This document shows positions 33,989 to 43,239 of a stretch of DNA of 64,000 nt, one piece after another. The translations under genes and the position numbers were made by a program. The first letter of the stretch is position 1, and each line of letters starts with the position of its first letter. The notes beneath the pieces are model-generated. The model made no database searches, was not told the DNA's origin, and saw only the letters and a list, made by a program, of their open reading frames with translations. The stretch comes from Pseudomonas sp. Irchel 3E13. GTDB taxonomy: Bacteria > Pseudomonadota > Gammaproteobacteria > Pseudomonadales > Pseudomonadaceae. The DNA is taken from NCBI RefSeq assembly GCF_900187455.1, contig NZ_FYDX01000003.1, positions 434,001 through 498,000 on the forward strand. Direction: 5' to 3'.

Positions 33989-34739
33989 GCTGATGCTGTT
34001 GACCGCGTTGTTCAGCCCGCTGAGCATGGCCGATGCCCTGAGCGTTGCACCGCATTCGGTGCTGCGCCTGGCAAACAAGGCCAGTGTCGTTCACCTGGAG
34101 CGCCTCGATGTGGCGGATTCCGCCACCTTGCTGCTGCCGTCCAGTCTGGTGGAGCTGAAAGTCGATCAACTGACACTCGGCCGCGATGCACGAATTGCCG
34201 TGGTGCCGGCCCAGGACACCCTGCGTATCGAGGCGGGCAGCGCGCAGCTCGCCGAAGGCAGCCAGATCGCCGCCCATGGCGCGCCGGGGACGTATGAAAA
34301 GCCGGCACAGTCAGGCCGTAACCTGGACCTGCGGCTGAACCGTTTGCAGGCACCGCTGCTGTCCATCGACGCCCGCGGTGGCGCCGGTGCGCCGGGCTAC
34401 GTCGGCCTCGATGGCGCCAACGGCAAGGCTGGTGGTTGCACCTGGGGCCAGGCCAGCCGTGGCGCCAATGGTGACAACGGCGGCAATGGTCATGACGGTG
34501 CTCCCGGTGGCCGGGTGCGCCTGAGCCTGCCGGCGGATTATCCGGCGGAGCAGATCAAGGTGCGTCTGGACGGCGGCGCGCCAGGTGCGCCGGGCGTTGC
34601 CGGCAAACCGGGGCAGGGCGGGGCGAGCAAAGGCTGCCTGGTCTATCGCACCGATGGCGGTGCCGACGGGCGTCCCGGCGCCGCTGGCCAGCCTGGGCTG
34701 GCCGGGTCGCCGGGTGAGTTGAGCGTGCAGCGGCTGTAA
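33981..34739 (+). CDS. Secreted collagen-like (Gly-X-Y) protein
   Basis: 252-residue protein with an N-terminal signal peptide (cleavage after about residue 19, SMADA). A beta-rich domain spans about residues 20–120. Gly-rich triplet runs follow (GGAGAPGYVGLDGANGKAG and GAPGAPGVAGKPGQGG), separated by a non-collagen insert with cysteines (GGCTW, KGCLVY) that may form a disulfide. Bacterial collagen-like proteins are usually surface or secreted structural proteins. The repeats are short and interrupted, so a long triple helix is unlikely. It overlaps the DUF1145 gene by 8 bases. Confidence 0.75.
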   Translation: MRKLMLLTALFSPLSMADALSVAPHSVLRLANKASVVHLERLDVADSATLLLPSSLVELKVDQLTLGRDARIAVVPAQDTLRIEAGSAQLAEGSQIAAHGAPGTYEKPAQSGRNLDLRLNRLQAPLLSIDARGGAGAPGYVGLDGANGKAGGCTWGQASRGANGDNGGNGHDGAPGGRVRLSLPADYPAEQIKVRLDGGAPGAPGVAGKPGQGGASKGCLVYRTDGGADGRPGAAGQPGLAGSPGELSVQRL

Positions 34740-34775
34740 CGCGTGGTGTGAGGGGCGGCGGCGTTGCCGCGGCCC

Positions 34776-35240
34776 TCAGAACGACAACCGCGACGCCGCC
34801 ACCACGATTACCGCAATCCCCAGCAACAGATTGATCCCCACCATGCGCCGGATGCGACCCATCACACCGGCGCCCGCTGCCCAGTCGCCAGCCTCGACGG
34901 CCTTGCGCAGCTCAGGCAGCAACAGGCTCTGCACCCGCATGAACAGGGCGAACATGGCGATGGCACCGCCCATCATCACCTGCACATGGCGCGGCGCATG
35001 GTCGAAGCCGGAATAGTGCATGTGCAGCATGCCCACGCCACTGACTGCCAGGACCAGCACGGCGATCCACACCCAACTGAAAAAACGCGGAAACACTTCC
35101 AGCCACAACTGCAGCCGGGGCGGGCCTTCGAGGACCGTGGCGGCCGCCGGGCGCAGGATCATCCAGGCGAAGAACATGCCGCCGACCCAGACCATGGCGG
35201 CCAGGACATGCAGGCTGTAGGGAAGGGCGTAGGCGGTCAT
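34776..35240 (-). CDS. CopD-family membrane protein
   Basis: 154-residue integral membrane protein with four hydrophobic helices. The family's histidines are visible (SLHVLAAMVWVGGMFFAW with His12, GVGMLHMHYSGFDHAPRH). CopD-like proteins are linked to copper uptake or haem-type cofactors in the inner membrane. The start at 35240 was preferred because MTAYALPYSLHVLAAMVWVG is the usual N-terminus; the longer frame adds six residues. It is divergent from dinG and convergent with the collagen-like gene. Confidence 0.82.
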   Translation of the reverse strand: MTAYALPYSLHVLAAMVWVGGMFFAWMILRPAAATVLEGPPRLQLWLEVFPRFFSWVWIAVLVLAVSGVGMLHMHYSGFDHAPRHVQVMMGGAIAMFALFMRVQSLLLPELRKAVEAGDWAAGAGVMGRIRRMVGINLLLGIAVIVVAASRLSF

Positions 35241-35338
35241 CGGGCACTCCATTCGGCGCAAAGGGCAATAGCGGGGTATGATAGCCGGCCCACTCGAAAC
35301 ACTGAAAATTTATCCAGCCTTTTGGGCGCCCCGAGACC

Positions 35339-37483
35339 ATGATCAGTAACGAACTCAAGTCCCAGATTCAGGGCGCCTACTCCCGTTTTCTCGAAGCCAA
35401 GAGCCTCAAACCGCGTTATGGCCAGCGCCTGATGATCGCCGAAGTGGCGAAGGTGCTCGGCGACATCGACTGCGACGACGAAGGTCGGCGCTCTGGCGAC
35501 CCGGCCGTGGTGGCGGTCGAGGCCGGCACCGGTACCGGCAAGACCGTGGCCTACAGCCTGGCGTCGATCCCCGCGGCCAAGGCCGCTGGCAAGCGCCTGG
35601 TCATCGCTACGGCGACCGTCGCCCTGCAGGAGCAGATCGTCTTCAAGGACCTGCCCGACCTGATGCGCAACAGCGGCCTGAATTTCAGCTTCGCCCTGGC
35701 CAAGGGGCGCGGCCGTTACCTGTGTCTGTCCAAGCTCGACCTGCTGTTGCAGGAAGGCCACGCGCAGAGCGCCACGGCGCAGTTGTTCGAGGAAGAAGGC
35801 TTCAAGATCGAGGTCGATGAAGTCAGCCAGAAGCTGTTCAACAGCATGATCGAGAAGCTTGCCGGCAACCGCTGGGACGGTGATCGCGACAGTTGGCCCA
35901 TGGCCCTGGAAGACAAGGACTGGATGCGGGTCACCACCGACCACAGCCAGTGCACCGGCCGCCACTGCCCCAACTTCGGCCAGTGCACCTTCTATAAAGC
36001 ACGCGAGGGCATGGGCAAGGTCGATGTGATCGTCACCAACCACGACATGGTCCTCGCCGACCTGGCCCTGGGCGGCGGCGCGGTGTTGCCCGATCCGCGC
36101 GACACCATCTATGTCTTCGACGAAGGCCATCACCTGCCGGACAAGGCCATCGGCCATTTCGCCCATTACAGCCGCCTGCGCTCCACCGCCGACTGGCTGG
36201 AACAGACCGCGAAGAACCTGACCAAGTTGCTGGCCCAGAACCCGCTGCCGGGTGACCTCGGCAAGTTCATCGAGCAGGTGCCGGAGCTGGCCCGGGAGAT
36301 CAAGAATCAGCAGCAATTCATGTTCAGCGCCTGCGAGCAGGTCGCCGATTTCCGTCCCAGCGATGACCTGGAAGGCCGCGAGCGGCCTCGGCATCGCTTC
36401 GTCGGCGGTGTGATTCCGGAGCATATCCGCGAGATCGGCATCGAACTGAAGAAGGGCTTTTCCCGTCTCAACGACCTGTTCTCCCGCCTCACCGACCTGC
36501 TCAAGGAAGGCATGGATGGCGAGGTCAATATCGGCATCGCCAGCCACCAGGCCGAGGAGTGGTACCCGCTGTTCGGCACCTTGCTGACCCGCGCTCAGGG
36601 CAACTGGGAACTGTGGACCGCCTTCACCGCCGAAGACCCGGAAGACAGCCCGCCGATGGCGCGCTGGCTGACATTGGCCGAGAGCGGCGCGCTGTTCGAC
36701 ATCGAAGTCAACGCCAGCCCGATCCTCGCCGCCGAGATGCTCCGGCGCAATCTGTGGAGCGTCGCCCACGGCGCCCTGGTGACCTCGGCGACACTCACCG
36801 CGCTGGGCACCTTCGACCGTTTCCGCATGCGTTCCGGTTTGCCGCGGGCGGCGGTCACCACGGTGGTGCCGAGCCCGTTCCACCACGTCGATGCCGGCGT
36901 GCTGCGGGTGCCGGACCTGCGCGCCGACCCGCGAGACGCCGCCGCCCACACCGCGGCGATCATCCGCGACCTGCCGGAACTGGTGGAAGGTTCGCGGGGT
37001 TCGCTGGTGCTGTTCTCTTCGCGCAAACAGATGCAGGACGTGTTCGACGGCCTGGACCGCGACTGGCGCAAACAGGTGTTCATCCAGGGCAACCTGTCCA
37101 AGCAGGAAACCTTGAACAAGCACAAGGCGCGGGTCGATGGCGGTGATTCCAGCGTGCTCTTCGGCCTCGCCAGCTTCGCCGAAGGGGTCGACTTGCCGGG
37201 TGCCTATTGCGAGCACGTGGTGATCGCCAAGATCCCCTTCGCCGTGCCGGATGACCCGGTAGAAGCGGCGTTGGCCGAATGGATCGAGGCGCGCGGCGGC
37301 AACCCGTTCATGGAAATCGCCGTGCCGGATGCGTCGCTGAAACTGATCCAGGCCTGCGGTCGCCTGCTACGGACCGAAGAGGACCGCGGAATCATCACCC
37401 TGCTTGACCGCCGCGTGGTCACCCAACGCTACGGCAAGGCTATTCTTAACGCGCTGCCGCCGTTTCGTCGGGAAATTTCCTGA
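35339..37483 (+). CDS. dinG: ATP-dependent DNA helicase DinG
   Basis: 714-residue superfamily 2 XPD-like 5'-to-3' helicase that unwinds R-loops and D-loops. Walker A is EAGTGTGKT (about residues 61–69). Four Fe-S cluster cysteines are visible, one in GRYLCLSKLD and three in CTGRHCPNFGQC. The DEAH-type box is VFDEGHH near residue 260. C-terminal helicase motifs include FGLASFAEGVDLPG and QACGRLLRTEEDRG. Full length for the family. I did not find a clear LexA box in the short upstream gap. Confidence 0.95.
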   Translation: MISNELKSQIQGAYSRFLEAKSLKPRYGQRLMIAEVAKVLGDIDCDDEGRRSGDPAVVAVEAGTGTGKTVAYSLASIPAAKAAGKRLVIATATVALQEQIVFKDLPDLMRNSGLNFSFALAKGRGRYLCLSKLDLLLQEGHAQSATAQLFEEEGFKIEVDEVSQKLFNSMIEKLAGNRWDGDRDSWPMALEDKDWMRVTTDHSQCTGRHCPNFGQCTFYKAREGMGKVDVIVTNHDMVLADLALGGGAVLPDPRDTIYVFDEGHHLPDKAIGHFAHYSRLRSTADWLEQTAKNLTKLLAQNPLPGDLGKFIEQVPELAREIKNQQQFMFSACEQVADFRPSDDLEGRERPRHRFVGGVIPEHIREIGIELKKGFSRLNDLFSRLTDLLKEGMDGEVNIGIASHQAEEWYPLFGTLLTRAQGNWELWTAFTAEDPEDSPPMARWLTLAESGALFDIEVNASPILAAEMLRRNLWSVAHGALVTSATLTALGTFDRFRMRSGLPRAAVTTVVPSPFHHVDAGVLRVPDLRADPRDAAAHTAAIIRDLPELVEGSRGSLVLFSSRKQMQDVFDGLDRDWRKQVFIQGNLSKQETLNKHKARVDGGDSSVLFGLASFAEGVDLPGAYCEHVVIAKIPFAVPDDPVEAALAEWIEARGGNPFMEIAVPDASLKLIQACGRLLRTEEDRGIITLLDRRVVTQRYGKAILNALPPFRREIS

Positions 37484-37488
37484 GGCCA

Positions 37489-37525
37489 ATCGCTGCGCTT
37501 CGGCGTCCCGCCAGGCCGCAGCGAT
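37489..37525. repeat. Intergenic hairpin after dinG
   Basis: Nine-base perfect arms ATCGCTGCG (37489–37497) and CGCAGCGAT (37517–37525) around a 19-base loop. Its core resembles the hairpins near 26920 and 48876. It may serve as the dinG terminator. Confidence 0.55.
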
Positions 37526-37611
37526 CAGGCGCTGAAAATCTTTTGTATTTCTCGCTGTCTATTCACCGGACCCAAGACCCGCAAGGGTCCTTCAAGGAGA
37601 ACTCGAGCCCC

Positions 37612-39876
37612 ATGTTGCGCCGTACCCTTCCCGCCGTTTTCGCGCTGATGTTCTGCCCGCCACTGTTGGCCGCGCAGCAGACGCTGTTCAACTTTGTGCG
37701 CCCCACCTCCGTGGTAAACGTGGCGACCGAGGAGGCCAGCCTGCCGCAGTACAACGCTGAGCAGACGGCCGAAGGCGAAGTGCTGCGCCGAGTGGTGTTC
37801 AATCCGGTGCAGCGCCCCAACCTGCGTATGAGTCCGCAGACCGGCGTTTGGGACTGGTCCGCGCAAAAGGCCCTGACCCTGCGCCTGCAAAGCGGGATGG
37901 ACTGGGCCCTGACCGTCAACGTGACAATCCAGAGCGCCGACGGCAAAACCCTCACCAGCCGCATCGACCTGCCAGCCGGCCCGGCACAGACCGTGCTGAT
38001 CCCGCTTCAGGCCAGTTCGCCGCTGAGCCAGGGCATGCGCGCCGGCCCGCCGATGCCCTGGACCTTCGAAGGCCAGCGTCTGATCCTGACCGGCAGCGCC
38101 GGCGAGCTGGACCTGAGCCAGGTCACCTCAGTCACCCTGTCGATGAACCAGCCGAATGTCGCCCAGAGCGTGTTGATCGAACGCATCAACGTGCAGGACG
38201 ACGAGCGCCTACAGCAGGCGGCGTACAGTCAGTTGATCGATGGCTATGGCCAGTTCAGCCGAGGTCGCTGGCCGGAAAAGGTCAGCAGCGACGAGCAACT
38301 GCGCAGCGCCGCCGCCAAAGAGCAGCAACAACTCAAGACCTGGCTGGCCGAACGCCAGAAGCAGCCGTTGGACCGCTTCGGCGGCTGGACCGGCGGGCAG
38401 ACCTTCGATGCCAAGGGCTTCTTCCGCACGGTCAAACGTGATGGTCGCTGGTACCTGGTTACGCCGGAGGGGCATCCGTTCTATTCGCTGGGCGTCAACG
38501 CGGTGAACGCTGAACCCGGGCGCACTTATGTCGCCGGACGTGAAGCGATGTTCAGCGGGCTGCCGGCGTCGGATTCGCCATTGGCGGCCTTCTACGGTGA
38601 AGGCAACAACAACGACGGCAATGCCTCGTCCAAGGGCCGCGGCTTCAACCAGGGCCGCTGGTTTGATTTCTATGCCGCCAACCTCGAACGCGCCTATGGC
38701 AAACCCTGCACGCCAGCCGCGGCAACCGGGCAGCAACCCGCCGCGCCATGCCCGCCGGTGGCCTTTGACGCCGGCCGCTGGCAGACTCACGCCCTCGACC
38801 GTTTGCAGGCCTGGGGCTTCAACACCCTCGGCAACTGGAGCGACCCCGACCTGGGCCATGCCCAGCGCCTGCCTTACACCTTGCCGCTGGCGATCGTCGG
38901 CGATTACGCCAGCATCAGCACCGGCATGGACTGGTGGGGCGCGATGCCCGACCCGTTCGATCCGCGTTTCGCCATGGCCACCGAACGTGCGGTGGCCATT
39001 GCCGCCCGCGATCACCGGGATGATCCGTGGCTGATCGGCTACTTCGCCGACAACGAGCTGGCCTGGGCCGCGCCGGGAGACGATCCCAAGTCGCGCTATG
39101 GCCTGGCCTACGGCACCCTGCGCTTGACCACCGACGTGCCGGCCAAGCGCGCTTTCCTCAAGCAACTGCGCGACAAGTACCGTAACCAGGAAGGCCTGTC
39201 CAAGGCCTGGGGCATCGAGTTGAGCGCCTGGGAACTGATGGAAGACCCGGGCTTCGAGCCGCCGCTGCCAAGCGCCGAACACCCGGAAATCGAAGCGGAC
39301 TTCAAGCATTTCCAGCGCACCTTCGCCGACGCCTACTTCAAGACCATCTCCGATGCGCTGAAGTGGCATGCGCCGAACCAACTGCTGCTGGGCGGCCGCT
39401 TCGCCGTTACCACCCCGGAGGCCGTGGCGGCCTGTGCCCAATACTGTGATGTGCTGAGCTTCAACTTCTATACCCCGAAACCTCAGGACGGCTACGACTT
39501 CGCCCAACTGCGGGCGCTGGACAAGCCGGTGCTGGTCTCCGAGTTCCACTTCGGTTCCCGCGATCGCGGGCCGTTCTGGCCGGGGCCGATGGAAGTCGCC
39601 CGCGAAGAAGATCGCGGCCCGGCCTACACGGCGTTCCTCAAGGCGGCGCTGTCCGAGCCGAGCATTGTCGGCGCGCACTGGTTCCAGTTTGCCGACCAGC
39701 CGGCCAGCGGACGTCTGCTCGATGGCGAAAACGGCCACTTCGGCCTGGTCGGCATTACCGACGTGCCGTTCCAGGGCTTCGTCGAACAGGTGCGCAAGGC
39801 CAACCTGCAGGTGGAGAAAGAGATCGTCGGCAGCGCACCGGCCCGGCAACCGGCGAGCGAGCCGGGCAAACCCTGA
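37612..39876 (+). CDS. Secreted agarase-like glycoside hydrolase
   Basis: 754-residue protein with a signal peptide (MLRRTLPAVFALMFCPPLLA). An N-terminal beta-sandwich of about 200 residues is followed by a TIM-barrel hydrolase. The catalytic pair is probably Glu in YFADNELAW (about residue 481, acid/base) and Glu in VSEFHFGSRDRG (about residue 644, nucleophile), as in clan GH-A agarase/beta-galactosidase-like enzymes. The substrate is unknown; a self-made or plant galactan is possible. Start set at 37612, where the signal peptide begins, with AGGAG upstream. The 23 extra residues of a longer frame do not form a signal. Confidence 0.78.
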   Translation: MLRRTLPAVFALMFCPPLLAAQQTLFNFVRPTSVVNVATEEASLPQYNAEQTAEGEVLRRVVFNPVQRPNLRMSPQTGVWDWSAQKALTLRLQSGMDWALTVNVTIQSADGKTLTSRIDLPAGPAQTVLIPLQASSPLSQGMRAGPPMPWTFEGQRLILTGSAGELDLSQVTSVTLSMNQPNVAQSVLIERINVQDDERLQQAAYSQLIDGYGQFSRGRWPEKVSSDEQLRSAAAKEQQQLKTWLAERQKQPLDRFGGWTGGQTFDAKGFFRTVKRDGRWYLVTPEGHPFYSLGVNAVNAEPGRTYVAGREAMFSGLPASDSPLAAFYGEGNNNDGNASSKGRGFNQGRWFDFYAANLERAYGKPCTPAAATGQQPAAPCPPVAFDAGRWQTHALDRLQAWGFNTLGNWSDPDLGHAQRLPYTLPLAIVGDYASISTGMDWWGAMPDPFDPRFAMATERAVAIAARDHRDDPWLIGYFADNELAWAAPGDDPKSRYGLAYGTLRLTTDVPAKRAFLKQLRDKYRNQEGLSKAWGIELSAWELMEDPGFEPPLPSAEHPEIEADFKHFQRTFADAYFKTISDALKWHAPNQLLLGGRFAVTTPEAVAACAQYCDVLSFNFYTPKPQDGYDFAQLRALDKPVLVSEFHFGSRDRGPFWPGPMEVAREEDRGPAYTAFLKAALSEPSIVGAHWFQFADQPASGRLLDGENGHFGLVGITDVPFQGFVEQVRKANLQVEKEIVGSAPARQPASEPGKP

Positions 39877-39982
39877 GCCTTACATGAATGATGCTGCCGT
39901 CTGACCCGTGTCTGTTCCCAAATCCGTCGCGTGCTGAAACAATGCACGCCACTTTTCAGGCAGGTCGCGCAGGAGTCGTCGG

Positions 39983-41128
39983 GTGCAGATTCAGGGTCAT
40001 TTCGAACTGAAGTTCGAAGCGGTACGCGAGGCCTTCGCGGCCCTCTTCGACGATCCTCAGGAGCGCGGTGCGGCGTTGTGCATCCAGGTCGGTGGCGAGA
40101 CAGTCCTCGACCTGTGGGCCGGCAGCGCCGACAAGGACGGCCAGGAGGCCTGGCACAGCGACACCATCGCCAACCTGTTTTCCTGCACCAAGACGTTTGC
40201 TGCGGTCACCGCATTGCAACTGGTGGGCGAGGGCAAGCTGCAACTCGACGCGCCGGTTGCGCGCTACTGGCCCGAGTTCGCCCAGGCCGGCAAGGAGTCG
40301 GTAACCCTGCGCCACCTGCTCTGCCATCAGGCCGGCCTGCCGGCGATCCGCGAACTGCTCCCCGCTGAAGCCCTCTACAACTGGCAAACCATGGTCGACA
40401 CCCTGGCCGCTGAAGCGCCGTGGTGGACGCCGGGCAGTGCGCATGGCTACGCCGCGATCACCTATGGCTGGCTGGTGGGTGAGCTGATCCGCCGCGCCGA
40501 TGGCCGGGGCCCGGGCGAGTCGATCGTTGCGCGTACGGCAAAACCCTTGGGGCTGGATTTTCATATCGGCCTCGCCGACGAGGAATTCCACCGCGTCGCC
40601 CATATCGCTCGCGGCAAGGGCAACCTCGGCGACGAAGCGGCGCAGCGCCTGCTTCAGGTCACCATGCGCGAGCCGCAGGCCCTGTCGACCCGGGCCTTCA
40701 CCAACCCGCCGGCAATCCTCACCAGCACCAACAAGCCCGAATGGCGGCGCATGCAGCAGCCGGCGGCGAATGGTCACGGCAACGCCCGCAGCCTGGCCGG
40801 CTTCTACGCCGGGCTGCTCGATGGCAGTTTGCTGGAATCCGAACTGCTTGACGAACTGACCCGCGAACACAGCCTGGGCGAAGACAAGACCCTGCTCACC
40901 CGTACCCGTTTCGGCCTCGGCTGCATGCTCGACCAGCCGACGGTGGCCAACGCCACCTTCGGCCTCGGCGCTCGTGCGTTCGGGCATCCGGGCGCGGGTG
41001 GTTCGGTCGGTTTCGCCGATCCTGAGCATGACGTTGCCTTCGGCTTCGTCACCAACACCCTCGGCCCCTACATCCTCATGGATCCCCGTGCGCAGAAACT
41101 GGTGCGGGTCCTGAAAGCGTGCCTTTGA
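39983..41128 (+). CDS. Beta-lactamase-fold serine hydrolase (EstB-like)
   Basis: 381-residue cytosolic enzyme of the class C beta-lactamase/EstB esterase family. The SxxK motif is SCTK (Ser67, Lys70). The general-base tyrosine is in HGYAAITYG (Tyr156), and a C-terminal GHPGAGGSVGF segment corresponds to the KTG-like motif. There is no signal peptide, so it is probably an esterase and not a resistance enzyme. The start is a GTG at 39983 with CAGGAG upstream. The natural substrate is unknown. Confidence 0.85.
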   Translation: MQIQGHFELKFEAVREAFAALFDDPQERGAALCIQVGGETVLDLWAGSADKDGQEAWHSDTIANLFSCTKTFAAVTALQLVGEGKLQLDAPVARYWPEFAQAGKESVTLRHLLCHQAGLPAIRELLPAEALYNWQTMVDTLAAEAPWWTPGSAHGYAAITYGWLVGELIRRADGRGPGESIVARTAKPLGLDFHIGLADEEFHRVAHIARGKGNLGDEAAQRLLQVTMREPQALSTRAFTNPPAILTSTNKPEWRRMQQPAANGHGNARSLAGFYAGLLDGSLLESELLDELTREHSLGEDKTLLTRTRFGLGCMLDQPTVANATFGLGARAFGHPGAGGSVGFADPEHDVAFGFVTNTLGPYILMDPRAQKLVRVLKACL

Positions 41129-41210
41129 TCGGTTGGTTCTGTACTCATCAGGCCCGTTGGCTATTCTGCATTCCACGTACTTTTTCTTTCATTTTCATGG
41201 TGTATCGCTG

Positions 41211-42194
41211 ATGTCTTCACATAAAACCTTAGCTCTTGCCCTGTGCCTGGCCATCACCGGCTGCGCCCAGAACCCCCAGAAAGACGCCGCCGACAACGGT
41301 CATAGCTGGTGGCCTTTTGGCTCGGACAAGGTCGCCGATCAGGAAGTGAAGGCAGCCGTGACCGAGAAAGTCGCCAAGTCCGAAGCCAAGTCCGAGGGCG
41401 GTAGCTGGTGGTGGCCTTTTGGTGGTGGCGAAGAAAAAGAGGTCGCAGCGGCGGCGGTACCGAAGATTGACGTGAAAGCCACCCAGGCCTGGCTGGACGC
41501 TTACGAGCCGCGCCTGCGCGAAGCGGTCAAGGACAGCAAACTGGAACTGGAGCGCCGTGAAGACGTGCTGGTGGTGATCTTGCCGGTGGACAGCGGTTAC
41601 AACCCGGATCGTCCGGCCATGCTGCTGCCGGTCACCCTCGGCCCGATCACCCGGGTGGCCAAGATCGTCGAAACCGACACCAAGACCGCCGTCCTGGTTC
41701 TCGGCCATGCCGACAGCAGCGGCGCCGCCGCGGTCAACCAGAAGCTGAGCCAGGAGCGTGCCCAATCGGTGGCGGCGATCTTCCGCCTCAGCGGCCTGCA
41801 ACGTGATCGCCTGGGCCTGCGCGGTCTGGGTTCGGTGGCGCCACGGGCAGCCAACGACAGCCAGCAGGGCCGTTCGCTGAACCGTCGTGTGGAAATGATC
41901 CTGACCCCGCAAGCCACCATGGTGGCGCTGCTTGCCAAGTACCAGCAGCCAACCCCAAGCCCGGCTGCGCTGGTCGCTGTCCAGGATGCCAAGCCCGCGG
42001 TGAAAGCACCTGCGGCCAAGCCGGCCGCCAAGGCCGCGGCTAAAGCCCCGGCCAAAGCGGCTCCCGCGAAGAAAGCCGCCCCGGTGAAAGACACCGCGGC
42101 CAAGAAGAAAGCGGCACCAGCCAAACCGGCTGCGAAAAAAGCCGAGCCCGCAGCCAAGAAGGTTGCGGCCAACAGCCCTGCGAAGACCAACTGA
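41211..42194 (+). CDS. OmpA-family lipoprotein with AlgP/histone-H1-like Lys-Ala tail
   Basis: 327-residue lipoprotein (lipobox ITGC, Cys18). Two related GGSWW/GHSWW-type segments lie near the N-terminus (about residues 27–32 and 63–68). An OmpA/MotB domain spans about residues 90–235 (VLGHADSSGAAAVNQKLSQERA), and the last 70 residues are a basic low-complexity tail of KAPAAKPAAK-type repeats ending in NSPAKTN. AlgP-like tails normally occur in DNA-binding histone-like proteins, so finding one on an outer-membrane lipoprotein is odd; it might contact LPS, teichoic-like polymers or extracellular DNA. The gene sits 20 bases upstream of pdxH. Confidence 0.85.
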   Translation: MSSHKTLALALCLAITGCAQNPQKDAADNGHSWWPFGSDKVADQEVKAAVTEKVAKSEAKSEGGSWWWPFGGGEEKEVAAAAVPKIDVKATQAWLDAYEPRLREAVKDSKLELERREDVLVVILPVDSGYNPDRPAMLLPVTLGPITRVAKIVETDTKTAVLVLGHADSSGAAAVNQKLSQERAQSVAAIFRLSGLQRDRLGLRGLGSVAPRAANDSQQGRSLNRRVEMILTPQATMVALLAKYQQPTPSPAALVAVQDAKPAVKAPAAKPAAKAAAKAPAKAAPAKKAAPVKDTAAKKKAAPAKPAAKKAEPAAKKVAANSPAKTN

Positions 42195-42213
42195 TCCTCA
42201 AGGAACGCTGTAG

Positions 42214-42861
42214 ATGACTCAGACGCTGGCAGATATGCGCCGTGACTACACCCGCGACGGCCTGGCCGAAGCCCAGGCCCCGAGCGAGCCCTTTGCGCTG
42301 TTTCACCAATGGTTCGCCGACGCGGTGAAAACCGAACAGGCCCCGGTGGAAGCCAATGCCATGACCGTGGCAACCGTGGACGAGCACGGCCGTCCGCATT
42401 GCCGCATTCTCCTGCTCAAGGGCCTGGACGAGCAGGGTTTCACCTTCTTCACCAACTACGAGAGCGCCAAGGGTCAGCATTTGCTGGCCAATCCGTACGC
42501 GGCCATGACCTTCTTCTGGCCGACCCTGGAGCGCCAGGTGCGTATCGAAGGGAAGGTGGTGAGGGTTTCGCCGGAAGAGTCCGATGCCTATTACCAGGTG
42601 CGTCCGCTGGGCAGTCGCCTGGGCGCCTGGGCATCACCGCAGAGCCGGGTGATCGCCGATCGTGGCGAGCTTGAAGCGCTGCTCAAGGCGACCGAACAGC
42701 GTTTCAGCGACAGCCAGCCGCAGTGCCCCGAGCACTGGGGTGGCTACCGCCTGTTGCCGGAGCGTATCGAGTTCTGGCAGGGCCGTCCGAGCCGTCTGCA
42801 TGACCGCCTCAACTACCGCCTGGAGCAGGGCGCCTGGCTGCGTGAGCGGCTGGCGCCTTAA
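42214..42861 (+). CDS. pdxH: Pyridoxamine 5'-phosphate oxidase
   Basis: 215-residue FMN enzyme that makes pyridoxal 5'-phosphate from PNP or PMP. Conserved family segments are [34 protein letters not shown], and the C-terminal [16 protein letters not shown], which binds FMN and substrate. Full length. It follows the OmpA/Lys-Ala gene closely, and its stop codon overlaps the stop of a convergent small gene. Confidence 0.97.
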   Translation: MTQTLADMRRDYTRDGLAEAQAPSEPFALFHQWFADAVKTEQAPVEANAMTVATVDEHGRPHCRILLLKGLDEQGFTFFTNYESAKGQHLLANPYAAMTFFWPTLERQVRIEGKVVRVSPEESDAYYQVRPLGSRLGAWASPQSRVIADRGELEALLKATEQRFSDSQPQCPEHWGGYRLLPERIEFWQGRPSRLHDRLNYRLEQGAWLRERLAP

Positions 42862-43094
42862 CCGACGCTGTATCCGGCGGCCTCGCGTTCCAGCCAGGCC
42901 GCCAACTCCTTCCGTTTGACCTTCTGTGCCTTGGCGGCTTCGAGCCGCTGGAGCATGAATTCGCGTTTTTGCTCATCCTTCCCCGCAAACGACAGGGCCA
43001 GGTCCCGGTCGGTCCAGCGCCTGATCCGCACGTACAGCCAACCGTGAAAATACAGGCCGGCCACGGTGGTGACGGCGATGATGAAGTAATCCAT
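42858..43094 (-). CDS. Small single-pass membrane protein, unknown function
   Basis: 78-residue protein with one N-terminal membrane helix (about residues 3–20, including histidine and tyrosine) and a charged, probably helical cytoplasmic tail ([28 protein letters not shown]). I recognise no family. Its stop codon shares bases with the pdxH stop on the other strand. It is probably real, given the normal start and the amphipathic tail. Confidence 0.7.
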   Translation of the reverse strand: MDYFIIAVTTVAGLYFHGWLYVRIRRWTDRDLALSFAGKDEQKREFMLQRLEAAKAQKVKRKELAAWLEREAAGYSVG

Positions 43095-43239
43095 GTCTAT
43101 CCTTGTTAACCGAGCCTTCTGACAGTTCCAGGTGTGCTGCCTGTACCCAAGCTGAATGGAAGCAATTTTATCCGGTGCGTGTCGTGACAGTCGTCAATGT
43201 GCGGAGTCTAATGAGCACCTGTCTTAAGGAGATGATCCT

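Noticed and set aside
35237..37216. Long minus-strand frame of about 660 codons antisense to dinG
   Set aside because: dinG carries complete helicase motifs and Fe-S cysteines; the antisense frame has no recognisable domain.
42000..42190. Repeat-like DNA resembling a CRISPR or minisatellite
   Set aside because: It is the coding sequence for Lys-Ala-Pro repeats in frame; spacing is irregular and no cas genes occur.
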